Assembly (NCBI RefSeq): GCF_001660705.2
Contig: NZ_LYBV02000027.1
Coordinates: 124,001 to 188,000 of the forward strand
Source: Saccharicrinis aurantiacus
Lineage (GTDB): Bacteria; Bacteroidota; Bacteroidia; Bacteroidales; Marinilabiliaceae
Reading direction: 5' to 3'
DNA length: 64,000 nucleotides
In this document: positions 33,683 through 41,580 of the stretch, in pieces
Position numbering within the stretch: the stretch's first letter is position 1
How the letters are laid out: the number at the start of each line of letters is the position of its first letter
Notes under the pieces: generated by a model
Database searches by the model: none
Seen by the model: only the letters and a program-made list of their open reading frames with translations
Told to the model about the DNA's origin: nothing
Position numbers and translations under genes: made by a program

Positions 33683-34072
33683 ATGTCAGTAAAGTACAAA
33701 GTTATTGAAAAAGGTCAACCTGGAGTTGTAGGCGGAGGAATCAAAAAATTTTACGCCAACACCACTTCAAGCGGAGAGTTAACTCTTGATAAATTAACTA
33801 AGCGTATAGAAAAAAATAGCACCGTTGGCGGAGCTGATATTAGAGCTGTACTATATGCCATGGTTGAAATGATGCAAGAATCGTTAGAAGATGGACAAAT
33901 TGTTCGCTTAGGCGATTTAGGAAGCTTACGTGTAAATGTAAAAAGCAAAGGCGAAGAGAACGAAAGTGATGTTACGGCCTCTTCAATTACTGGTGCAAAA
34001 GCTGTTTTTACACCAAGCACAAAGCTAAAAGATATGCTTAAAACATTAAAGTACGAAAAGGTAAGCTTATAG
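33683..34072 (+). CDS. HU-family DNA-binding protein, Bacteroidota type
   Basis: A 129-residue protein of the HU/IHF-like group common in Bacteroidota. It has an N-terminal strand (VKYKVIEKGQPGVVGGGIKKFYA), a helical IRAVLYAMVEMMQESLEDGQI and a strand pair VRLGDLGSLRVNVKSKG ending in a basic tail. These proteins bend DNA; an additional non-DNA role is possible. Location in the T6SS operon between vgrG and PAAR is notable because no structural role is known there. A strong nested hairpin follows. Confidence 0.75.
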   Translation: MSVKYKVIEKGQPGVVGGGIKKFYANTTSSGELTLDKLTKRIEKNSTVGGADIRAVLYAMVEMMQESLEDGQIVRLGDLGSLRVNVKSKGEENESDVTASSITGAKAVFTPSTKLKDMLKTLKYEKVSL

Positions 34073-34080
34073 GTAGAAAA

Positions 34081-34163
34081 AACGTAACGTGGTTTTAACA
34101 AAAACCACGTTACGTTTTTATAAAAACCACGTGTGGTTTTTAAAAAAGGACACGTGGTTTTTT
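34081..34163 (+). terminator. Nested hairpins after the HU-like gene
   Basis: A 16-bp perfect stem (34081-34096 with 34101-34116, loop AACA) is followed by a second palindrome (AAAAACCAC 34122-34130 with GTGGTTTTT 34133-34141). A third block, CACGTGGTTTTTT (34151-34163), can pair with 34122-34133 instead. At least two mutually exclusive foldings exist, the last ending in T6. This is at least a strong terminator, and possibly a regulated one, before the PAAR-effector genes. Confidence 0.75.
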
Positions 34164-34202
34164 GAGCACTATATAATGTATTAGCAATAAACTATTTAAA
34201 TT

Positions 34203-35222
34203 ATGCCAGGAAAACCAATTGCCACGCTCACCAGTATGCACGTATGCCCAATGGTAACAGGCTACATACCACACGTAGGCGGCCCCATTGTAGGCCCCGG
34301 AGCACCAAACGTATTAATAAACGGAAAACCCGCTGCCCTTATGGGCGATATGTGTGTATGCACCGGCCCACCCGATACCATTGCTCAAGGCGAACCAACT
34401 GTATTGATTAATGGCACACCCGTGGCTACTTTGGGTAGCATGACAGCCCATGGTGGTTCAGTAGTTATGGGCGAACCAACCGTTATGGTAGGCTCGGCAA
34501 CACCTGGGGCAAAGGCAACCATGCCACTAAAAAAAATTCCGTTTCCTGAAATTAGATTTTACGATAAAGCAGGAGCTGCTGCTCGCGGTAAATCATCCGA
34601 TTTAAAAGAAGCCGAAGCCAATCAGGAGCAAATACGCCAGGATGCGGTCGAACAGAAGCCAATGATTGTTTCAAATTTAAGGTGGCAAAAGGAAGAAAAT
34701 ATAATCGAAAATTCCTTAGTGAATGATGAGGTAACTTTGTGTGCTGATGCTTCAGGTATAGATGAAGAAAGATATATTGCTTTTAAAATATATGAAAAGG
34801 ATGAGGATAATGGAGATAATTTAATAGGGTCTCAAAGTGGAAAAGTACAAGATGGAAAAATAGAGATATCATGGGCTGTTAAGTGTTTCGAAGATGGAGA
34901 AGATAGTCAGAGCGTTGAAGAGATGCAGCAGAAAGCATATACTTTGCCAGAAATTGTATTTAAATATGACAATAGTGATGGAGAAACGGTTGAAAGTGGT
35001 ATCCTTACCGTAGAGGATAGTTTAGTAATAAAAGCCGTTGATAAAGAAACTGGAGAGGTGTTATCGAATTATGATTATATGATTCTTTTACCTAATGGAG
35101 AGATGTTGGAAGGGCAATTGGATGAAGAAGGGTATGTTAAACTAGATAAAATAAGACCTTCTGAAAACTATCCGATTGTAATATCTAAAGAGAGTAATAT
35201 TGTAACTATAGCAAGAGAATAA
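34203..35222 (+). CDS. PAAR protein with C-terminal extension
   Basis: A 339-residue protein. Residues 1-97 form a PAAR repeat domain (MPGKPIATLTSMHVCPMVTG, GGPIVGPGAPNVLINGKPAA, MGDMCVCTGPPD, GEPTVLINGTPVA) with the Cys and His residues that bind the metal at the spike tip. Residues about 150-339 form an unknown acidic beta-rich region (LVNDEVTLCADASGIDEE, FKIYEKDEDNGDN, LEGQLDEEGYVKLDKI), common in such proteins as a linker that carries an effector. The large effector follows after 2 bp, so this PAAR probably delivers it. Confidence 0.85.
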   Translation: MPGKPIATLTSMHVCPMVTGYIPHVGGPIVGPGAPNVLINGKPAALMGDMCVCTGPPDTIAQGEPTVLINGTPVATLGSMTAHGGSVVMGEPTVMVGSATPGAKATMPLKKIPFPEIRFYDKAGAAARGKSSDLKEAEANQEQIRQDAVEQKPMIVSNLRWQKEENIIENSLVNDEVTLCADASGIDEERYIAFKIYEKDEDNGDNLIGSQSGKVQDGKIEISWAVKCFEDGEDSQSVEEMQQKAYTLPEIVFKYDNSDGETVESGILTVEDSLVIKAVDKETGEVLSNYDYMILLPNGEMLEGQLDEEGYVKLDKIRPSENYPIVISKESNIVTIARE

Positions 35223-35224
35223 CC

Positions 35225-38107
35225 ATGGAATTTAATACTTATAAATACACTATAAAAGAAGAGGAAGACTATGTTAGCCTTGCAAAGGAAGTGTTATTGC
35301 ATAATGATGCTTACGAATATGTAGAGGAAGATGAGTCCTATCTTTTGAAAGAGATTGAAATTGGCTTAAAAACAAGCTTAAAAAATAAAACATTAAAGGT
35401 AGGTGAAACAATCATACTAATTGATAGTGTCGAGTATTATTTAAAAGTTACCCAAACAATAACTGTTGGTAATTGGAATGGGTATAATCTTACAGTTACA
35501 GATTCGAGAGAAAAGGAGGAAGAACCAAATGTAAACTACATTAATAAATTGAGTAGACATTTATTTTTTGAAATAAGAGAATATAAAGATTATAAAAACT
35601 ATTACTGGAAAGAGTTTGAACCTGGTTATGAGTTGCAACACGGTGAAATAGGGAAAAGAGGGTTTGTTGATGGAGATAAAACGCAATATACAAAAGTGGA
35701 GAATGGCTATGTATACCTTTTTGATAAAGATGATAAATTAGTTTTTACATTTGTTATTAAGTCAGGTAAGTATCAAGAAGTAAAAGTAACTCAAAGAGAT
35801 TGCTCTCATGAAAACACAGTGAGCCCAGAGCGTCCTTGTGGTATGATATATAGGCACTATGATGAAAATGGAAACGAAAAAGAACAGTATAAGTTTGTTT
35901 TCTCAGAAGAGATGCTCTCGAAAGCTCGAATTTTTGGCGATTCTGGCAGTAAAATAGGTAAGTTAATCCCATCGGATTATTGCAGATATGCCCCTTATTC
36001 TAATATATCAATAAGTAGTTTAAATAATGATACACGAGCCGGCGCTATAATATTATCTGACCTTCGTAATAGTAACAAAAGCGTAACGATAAGTAACTAT
36101 AATTTGTCATCTGTACCTTTTACAGGATACAATATAGGTGTAGCATTTTATTATGCAAATCCATTAAAAGAACTTGAACGCAGGACAAAAATATTTCAAA
36201 AGAGGTTTGAGGAAAAGGAACGCTGGGAAAATACAGAAAGTAGGGTTCAGCAGCTTTTTATATATACTACTATAAAAACCATGATTCAAAAGGATAGTAG
36301 TTTAAAACGCTTCGCTTCTATGGAGCGAATGGATATTTGGAATAATGCCTATCGAGACGAATCAATTTTGTACAGTCATAAAGTATATTACGGAGCGGAA
36401 AATTTAGTTGATTGGTTGAAATCGAAAGAGTTTAATCAATGCATGTTAAATTATTTATCATCTGACAATAAAAAGAGTCAGAATTATGCTTTAGAGACAT
36501 ATGCTGATGCACTTAAGTATTTGTTTCAAACCAGGCAAGGAAATGATTATGCTGAGGCAGAGTTGAAGAATCCAGAGAGTATTTTAAACCATCTGTATAA
36601 TATTGATGGCACAAAAGGAGTAAGTACAAGTAATGGAGAAGTGCCTTTAGCTGGTATTATACTCAAAGAAAACTGGTTAAATCAGGATGTTATTTCCGAA
36701 GGCCAAGCCTCAGTGCGTAAAAGTGAACAGGCAATTCTTGGTGTAATTAGTTCTACCTCTCCGGTCCTTATGAAATTTTTAAAGGCTAAAGGCTTTTTTA
36801 AAACAATGGGACGTATTGTAGATTATATGCATAATACCAAAGGTGTACTAAGTACTACAATAATAAAACCATTAGAAAACATTGCGAGTACGGTCGAAGT
36901 AATGGATACAGTTTCTTTAAATAAGGCATTTAGTTCGAAAATGAATGGTGTTAAACTGGGGCAGTTTATTGCGTTTATGGAGGCGGTTAATATTGTTGTT
37001 ACCGTAAAAGCTTTGGTGTCTGATGAGGAAAATAAAGCCAAAAATATGGCATGCCTTATTGGTGCTGTTATGGATTTTTCGTCTGAGGTACTTTCTAATG
37101 GAGCCTCGCGCAACTTAATGTTTAAGGTTATTCATAAAAATAGCTGGGCAAGTAGTGCTGTAATTTCAGGCAAGGTAGTACCCGGACTTCAGGTAATTTC
37201 TGGCGCTATTGATTGCTTTGTGGGTATGGACTCGGCTTTTGATGCCATGAAGCACGGTGAAACAGGTGTAGCTACAGGTTTTGCTCTTTATGGTGCTGGT
37301 GGTGCCATTACCGCTTTTGGTGCTGGATTAATTATATCAGGCGGAGCAACAGCAACAGTTTCTTTAGGTTCTTTATCTATACCTGCTGCTGCATTAGTGG
37401 TAGGTGGTGTGGTGGTTGAAGCTGTAGGTTTAGGTATAGTTTGGTTTTGGGATAATAAAGCAATTAAAGATTGGATTGAAGAGAGTATCTTTGGGGATGA
37501 AACTAGCTTAGTGAAAGATTATGATTTATTTAAAAAACTAAAATCTAATAATGAAATAGTAAGCTTGTTAAATAATGATAATCCAAACGAAATAACTGAA
37601 GATTATAAAATCAAAATCACTTCCAAACAAATTGATGCGATTAATAAAATTATGTGTGAGTTTTTTGTAGAAGCTAAATTTAGTGATACTACCTTAGGTA
37701 CAAAAGTTATTATTGAAATTGAGCCGGGTATAATTACTGATTATGCTATTGTTAAATTTAAAAACATAAAGGCTTATGGTTTTGCGCGTGGTGCTGAGAG
37801 TCATGCTATTTATAGTAATCCATATAGTACAATCACATCTGGTAATTCGAAAGAAGATCAGGCCCAAAAGCAATTTTATAAAGGTGAATTAGATTATCCA
37901 GATACGCTTGTTCATCTTGAAAAAATACATGAAAATCCGCTATACGTTGAAAAAGATGCTAATGATGTAATTAAAAAAATTAAACATGAATTTATCTTTG
38001 ACAAAGATGTTGATAAAATAACCGGAGAGGTGGAGTTGGATTTTAATAACTCAACACTTCAAAAACTATCTAAACCAATTAAAGAAATAGCAGCCTCATG
38101 GGAATAG
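35225..38107 (+). CDS. Large T6SS effector candidate, possibly VasX-like pore former
   Basis: A 960-residue protein directly downstream of a PAAR gene. The N-terminal part has GYELQHGEIGKRGFV and VENGYVYLFDKDDKL, a pattern similar to the N-terminal domain of VasX/BTH_I2691-type effectors (a G-Y-V-Y-L core). Residues about 680-745 contain a row of glycine/alanine-rich hydrophobic helices (GFALYGAGGAITAFGAGLII and ALVVGGVVVEAVGLGIV), then WFWDNKAIKDWIEESIFG, a place also rich in aromatics in VasX. A pore-forming or membrane-damaging toxin is a reasonable inference; similarity is weak and no enzyme motif is seen. Two related membrane proteins follow, as for immunity. Confidence 0.65.
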   Translation: MEFNTYKYTIKEEEDYVSLAKEVLLHNDAYEYVEEDESYLLKEIEIGLKTSLKNKTLKVGETIILIDSVEYYLKVTQTITVGNWNGYNLTVTDSREKEEEPNVNYINKLSRHLFFEIREYKDYKNYYWKEFEPGYELQHGEIGKRGFVDGDKTQYTKVENGYVYLFDKDDKLVFTFVIKSGKYQEVKVTQRDCSHENTVSPERPCGMIYRHYDENGNEKEQYKFVFSEEMLSKARIFGDSGSKIGKLIPSDYCRYAPYSNISISSLNNDTRAGAIILSDLRNSNKSVTISNYNLSSVPFTGYNIGVAFYYANPLKELERRTKIFQKRFEEKERWENTESRVQQLFIYTTIKTMIQKDSSLKRFASMERMDIWNNAYRDESILYSHKVYYGAENLVDWLKSKEFNQCMLNYLSSDNKKSQNYALETYADALKYLFQTRQGNDYAEAELKNPESILNHLYNIDGTKGVSTSNGEVPLAGIILKENWLNQDVISEGQASVRKSEQAILGVISSTSPVLMKFLKAKGFFKTMGRIVDYMHNTKGVLSTTIIKPLENIASTVEVMDTVSLNKAFSSKMNGVKLGQFIAFMEAVNIVVTVKALVSDEENKAKNMACLIGAVMDFSSEVLSNGASRNLMFKVIHKNSWASSAVISGKVVPGLQVISGAIDCFVGMDSAFDAMKHGETGVATGFALYGAGGAITAFGAGLIISGGATATVSLGSLSIPAAALVVGGVVVEAVGLGIVWFWDNKAIKDWIEESIFGDETSLVKDYDLFKKLKSNNEIVSLLNNDNPNEITEDYKIKITSKQIDAINKIMCEFFVEAKFSDTTLGTKVIIEIEPGIITDYAIVKFKNIKAYGFARGAESHAIYSNPYSTITSGNSKEDQAQKQFYKGELDYPDTLVHLEKIHENPLYVEKDANDVIKKIKHEFIFDKDVDKITGEVELDFNNSTLQKLSKPIKEIAASWE

Positions 38108-39078
38108 AACTTACAAAAAGCAATAAAGTACCTGACTATTCAGGTTTTATGAGAAAGGTACTGTTGATGGCTCCCTTTCTTCAATTACTATTGTGGCTTA
38201 ATTCATTAGAGGCTTTTATATTCTGGGGATTAAACGATAGTGCTTACGATTTTTTTATTTTGTTAGCATTCAGTTTTGGAGTATACTTTTTGGTAAGAAT
38301 ATTTTTTTTAATTGCTAAAAAATGGCAAAAGTGGATGATGTACTTTTTTTTTGCTTTAATTGGCTTGCAAACAGGTGTTGGATTGATATATAAATATTAT
38401 CAACCAAATCAAGAAGAATATTCTAATGAAGAACTTTTTAAAATTAAAAAATTCTTAGTTAATGAAGAAGAATTACCTGCCAATATGGAAATTCTTGATT
38501 GGAATGATTCTATAGCAATTATTGGTAAGAAGGTGAAGCAAGGTGCATGGGGCTATGGATATAATTTTAATGAATTAATTGTTGATAAAGATTTGTTGAT
38601 AAAGGGAGGAAAAACATATTATTATAATAAGTACTCCCCTCCTAGGGATTTTAATCAATATAAATTACTTGTTGAACCTGATTTAGCTGAGGAAGGAAGT
38701 TTGACTTATTATTGGTGCTGGCAGTATCCAATGCATTTAATATATATATATATAAAAGATGTAAATTGCAAGGGGTTTGAAAATAGAGATATTGAACCAT
38801 GCTATAAGTGTTTTAGTAAAGTGTTTGTACGAGGTTTAGATCGTTTTAAACCAATACTACGAGAAATCATTGAAGGTAGATTAGATGATCGTTATCGTAA
38901 CTTTTATAAGTTCTTTCAAAAGTTGGCTAATCCTACCTATGTACGTAGCAATTTAGCAAATGATCCTTATTTTTTAATTTATCAAGGTAAATACCAAGAA
39001 GCACGAGAGGGCTTAAAAGATTTGCCTCCTGCGCGTAGAGAATTTTGTGAAAAGAAATTGGAGGCATTAGGGTATTAG
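38098..39078 (+). CDS. Membrane immunity candidate 1 for the large effector
   Basis: A 326-residue protein starting inside the last codons of the effector (10-bp overlap). It has three membrane helices in the first 105 residues (near 24-42, 49-71, 77-96), followed by a soluble part rich in aromatic residues (WCWQYPMHLIYIYIKD). The N-terminal FMRKVLLMAPFLQLLL is similar to FTRKVILFAPFIQFLL of the next gene. Overlap with the effector and membrane location support immunity against a membrane toxin. The family is unknown. Confidence 0.65.
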   Translation: MGIELTKSNKVPDYSGFMRKVLLMAPFLQLLLWLNSLEAFIFWGLNDSAYDFFILLAFSFGVYFLVRIFFLIAKKWQKWMMYFFFALIGLQTGVGLIYKYYQPNQEEYSNEELFKIKKFLVNEEELPANMEILDWNDSIAIIGKKVKQGAWGYGYNFNELIVDKDLLIKGGKTYYYNKYSPPRDFNQYKLLVEPDLAEEGSLTYYWCWQYPMHLIYIYIKDVNCKGFENRDIEPCYKCFSKVFVRGLDRFKPILREIIEGRLDDRYRNFYKFFQKLANPTYVRSNLANDPYFLIYQGKYQEAREGLKDLPPARREFCEKKLEALGY

Positions 39079-39156
39079 GAAGTCAGAAGTTATAAAGAAA
39101 GATAGGGCTTCAGTCTTCTAACTTTATATATTTAAAAGGTTACGATATAACAAATA

Positions 39157-39984
39157 ATGGGAATGGATATTTCAGATAATAAGAGCACCGGTTTTACACG
39201 TAAGGTAATTTTATTTGCTCCATTTATACAGTTTTTATTAAGCATAATATTGATAGAGCAAACCAGTATTGTGTACTTCAAAAACTGGCAAGTAATTTTA
39301 GCAATAACAATCTCTTTAATAGCATTTGTTTTATTAACCAGGCTATTTTTAAAAGTAGCAAGTAGATTCGCAAAAATTGGTTTGTTAGTCTATATCCCAT
39401 GTGTATTAATATACCACTTTAATGACAGCACTATTGTAAAAGAAACAATTGCAAAATTATTTGAGGATAAGGGACGTTTCGAACTGTTTATAAAAGAAGG
39501 GTGTTGTCCATTAAATCATGAGTTTATAATTGAACAAGAAAAGATGATTTCCTCCACATATGGAGTAGACAGTCTTTTTATTTATGGCATTGAGGCTCTT
39601 TCAGTGAAGGTATTGACTTTTAAAATGCACACAGAAATGTGTGAAATTCGAGGTGTAAATCCTAATGATGTTTTACACTACCTAGATTCTACCATTACAT
39701 CAATACCCAATAAGGATATAATAAGTATTATAAACACGGCTCATTATAAAGGTATTTCTATTCGTCCCTTAGTTTCAGAAATAAAACAGAATTTTGAAAA
39801 ATATAAACCACATCTTTTTAAGTCTTCAAAAAGAAGTAATGACATTGATGAGTATACTGTTATGTTTGAAATTTATTGCACCCATAAGGAGAAAACTAAA
39901 TTAATGGAGGAATTACTGTTCCACTATGATTCATTAAAAAAGGAAAATAAGATTTATGATTTTACGGTCAGAATAGAGCGCTAG
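39157..39984 (+). CDS. Membrane immunity candidate 2, paralogue
   Basis: A 275-residue protein with the same N-terminal plan as 38098-39078, including FTRKVILFAPFIQFLL. It has three membrane helices in the first 90 residues, then a cysteine-containing soluble part (FIKEGCCPLNHEF). It is 78 bp from its neighbour, and the rest of the sequence is not similar. It could be a second immunity protein kept from an earlier effector, or a spare that broadens protection. Length and anchoring match an immunity role, but this is inference. Confidence 0.55.
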   Translation: MGMDISDNKSTGFTRKVILFAPFIQFLLSIILIEQTSIVYFKNWQVILAITISLIAFVLLTRLFLKVASRFAKIGLLVYIPCVLIYHFNDSTIVKETIAKLFEDKGRFELFIKEGCCPLNHEFIIEQEKMISSTYGVDSLFIYGIEALSVKVLTFKMHTEMCEIRGVNPNDVLHYLDSTITSIPNKDIISIINTAHYKGISIRPLVSEIKQNFEKYKPHLFKSSKRSNDIDEYTVMFEIYCTHKEKTKLMEELLFHYDSLKKENKIYDFTVRIER

Positions 39985-40105
39985 CTTGTAATATACAGTG
40001 TATTGTATTTCCTACGATTCTCTTACAAAGCACTATACAAAAAATCGTAATGTGATTAATGGTTGTTTTAGTGTTATATAGTAGTTGGGTTATGAGTATT
40101 GGTAA

Positions 40106-40121
40106 TGTATCAAAAGTGTTG
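40106..40121 (+). repeat. Solo copy of the mini-element end sequence
   Basis: TGTATCAAAAGTGTTG repeats the left end of the element at 40263-40381 in direct orientation, 157 bp upstream. It may be a solo end left by an older insertion. The surrounding 39985-40262 otherwise holds nothing recognisable. Confidence 0.5.
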
Positions 40122-40262
40122 TTTTTTCTTTTAGAGTCGTTTAATATGTTGAAAATCAAAGTTGGTTTATGGTAATTGAATGTCAATAAAACCTAAGCGA
40201 TACCATAAAACAATTACTGTTATGCTCTAAAAACGCCTAATATGGAATTATCTAGCCCCTCA

Positions 40263-40381
40263 TGTATCAAAAGTGTTGGTGGAATGAAAATATGCAATTA
40301 TTGTAGTGGTACTTTGATAAAACATGGTTACTCAACTAATCGCAAATCCCGCTCCCCTTTTTTCCAAGTACTTTTGATACA
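40263..40381 (+). mobile_element. Mini-element with 12-bp inverted ends and a transposase stub
   Basis: A 119-bp unit bounded by TGTATCAAAAGT (40263-40274) and ACTTTTGATACA (40370-40381), perfect 12-bp inverted repeats. Inside, a short frame reads MKICNYCSGTLIKHGYSTN then RKSR, a CxxC zinc-finger start seen at the N-terminus of IS1-like (InsA) transposases. The rest of the transposase is missing. This suggests a non-autonomous remnant formed by internal deletion of an insertion sequence. No clear target-site duplication flanks it. Confidence 0.6.
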
Positions 40382-40574
40382 CCAGAAGCAACTCCAGAGC
40401 AATAAGCAGAAAGAAAAAGAATAGGTAGATGGTAAACAAATGATAATGTACTAGACTTTAAAAAAATATAAATAAAAAGGAATGGGCTGCTATAGTAAAT
40501 GAAAGCCCAAGCCATACAAATAGCCATAGTGTAACAATTGATATAAAAAACCTAGATGTAAAAGAACTAAAAAC

Positions 40575-40844
40575 ATGAAACAACTAATCCTTGCCTTAAT
40601 AATACATATTGCAGTTGGAATATCATTTATTTATAACCCCGATTATTTGGTTTTAGCCTATGTTGTGGGTGTTGTAGCATTATTCAATATACTCGGGATA
40701 CTAACCATTGCAATAGGGAATACAGTTATTGGAGCACGCATATTTTTTATATCGTCGCTTATACTTGTACCCATAGGTTTAATTGGCGCACTTGGCGCTC
40801 GCAAAATATTAGAAGAAGAACGAAAGAAAGCATTTTATGATTAG
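40575..40844 (+). CDS. Small membrane protein, unknown
   Basis: An 89-residue protein with three hydrophobic helices (about 3-19, 25-46, 50-72) and a basic tail (GARKILEEERKKAFYD). There is no similarity I can recognise. It lies in the effector island between an IS remnant and a toxin-tail fragment, so it may be a small immunity protein. Start ATG is clear, with AT-rich DNA upstream. Confidence 0.5.
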   Translation: MKQLILALIIHIAVGISFIYNPDYLVLAYVVGVVALFNILGILTIAIGNTVIGARIFFISSLILVPIGLIGALGARKILEEERKKAFYD

Positions 40845-40860
40845 GAACCCGAAGTATTAA

Positions 40861-41124
40861 CCTAATAGAAAACTAAAAGACGGTTACAGCGTAACAACAC
40901 CTCTATTTAGAGCCTCGCCTTCTGTTACTGGCGTGTTTATAGGCAAAGCAGCACATTTTAATAAAGATGTAAACAAGCTTAAGGTTAACCTAAGACCCAA
41001 TAGTGCATTTTTAGCGGAGTTTCAAAATGCAGATGTAGAGGTGCTGGGTGTAGCTGATGTAGATGGTTCGTTTTTAAAACAAGCACGCACCATTGTACTT
41101 GACCATATACTAACTGTAGTATAA
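40861..41124 (+). pseudogene. C-terminal fragment of a lost toxin
   Basis: An 87-codon open segment (PNRKLKDGYSVTTPL, then TGVFIGKAAHFNKDV, LRPNSAFLAEF, GSFLKQARTIVLDHIL) that starts just after a stop codon at 40858-40860 and has no initiation codon at its head. An internal ATG-less frame makes expression unlikely. It reads as a compact C-terminal domain with a well-formed end. I cannot identify the toxin family. It is a displaced tail of a former spike-linked effector. Confidence 0.5.
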
Positions 41125-41131
41125 TATACCC

Positions 41132-41223
41132 GATAGCCTACCATCGGGCACTCCGATATCTACTCATCGGACATCTCGATAGCTATTCATCGGGCACTCC
41201 GATGGTAGGCCATCGTACCTCTT
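41132..41223. repeat. Four tandem 23-bp units, each a small hairpin
   Basis: Units at 41132-41154, 41155-41177, 41178-41200 and 41201-41223 are exactly 23 bp each. Each has a CGAT or CCGAT half and an ATCGG or ATCG half, 5-6 bp inverted repeats with a loop of about 8 nt (for example CCCGAT with ATCGGG in unit 1). The sequence GATnnnTAnnCATCGGnCnTC is shared loosely by all. The array is GC-richer than its surroundings. Confidence 0.8.
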
Positions 41224-41291
41224 GATAAAGTAACATGGGTATGTACGATATCCTATAATTTTATATTTATAAAAAAAATTAGATTACCCAT

Positions 41292-41438
41292 ATGCCAGGA
41301 AAACCAATTGCCACGCTTACCAGTATGCACCTTTGCCCCGTGGCAAAGCCTTTGATCCATACCGCCAAGCCGATTACGAGCAGGGGGTTTCAGAGCCCTT
41401 GCACCCTAGCCATAACAGATGAGTATACAGTGAATTAA
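41292..41438 (+). pseudogene. Truncated second PAAR gene
   Basis: The first 13 codons (MPGKPIATLTSMH) are the same as the start of the PAAR gene at 34203, with two nearly identical 48-bp DNA segments. After codon 16 the sequence turns to unrelated residues and stops at 41438 (48 residues). Just after the break a second frame contains FDPYRQADYEQGVSEPLHP, so a deletion appears to have joined the PAAR start to the inside of another gene. It was probably the head of a lost effector module. Confidence 0.7.
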
Positions 41439-41580
41439 CCATAACTTTGTTCCAAGGAAGAAAGTTGAATATTGAAACCATTGGGTGCTAGCAAGAGTAT
41501 GAATGGTAACTACTTATTATAATTATTGAATACAAATACTATTTATGAATTATATAAATAGGCTTAACTAAACTTCTGCT

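Noticed and set aside
40242-40424. 60-residue gene containing CNYCSGTLIKHG
   Set aside because: Its usable part is the transposase stub inside the mini-element at 40263-40381; the frame continues past the element into unrelated sequence.
40933-41124. 63-residue gene starting at GTG 40933
   Set aside because: The same frame is open upstream to 40861 with protein-like sequence, so the GTG is internal to a longer truncated domain.
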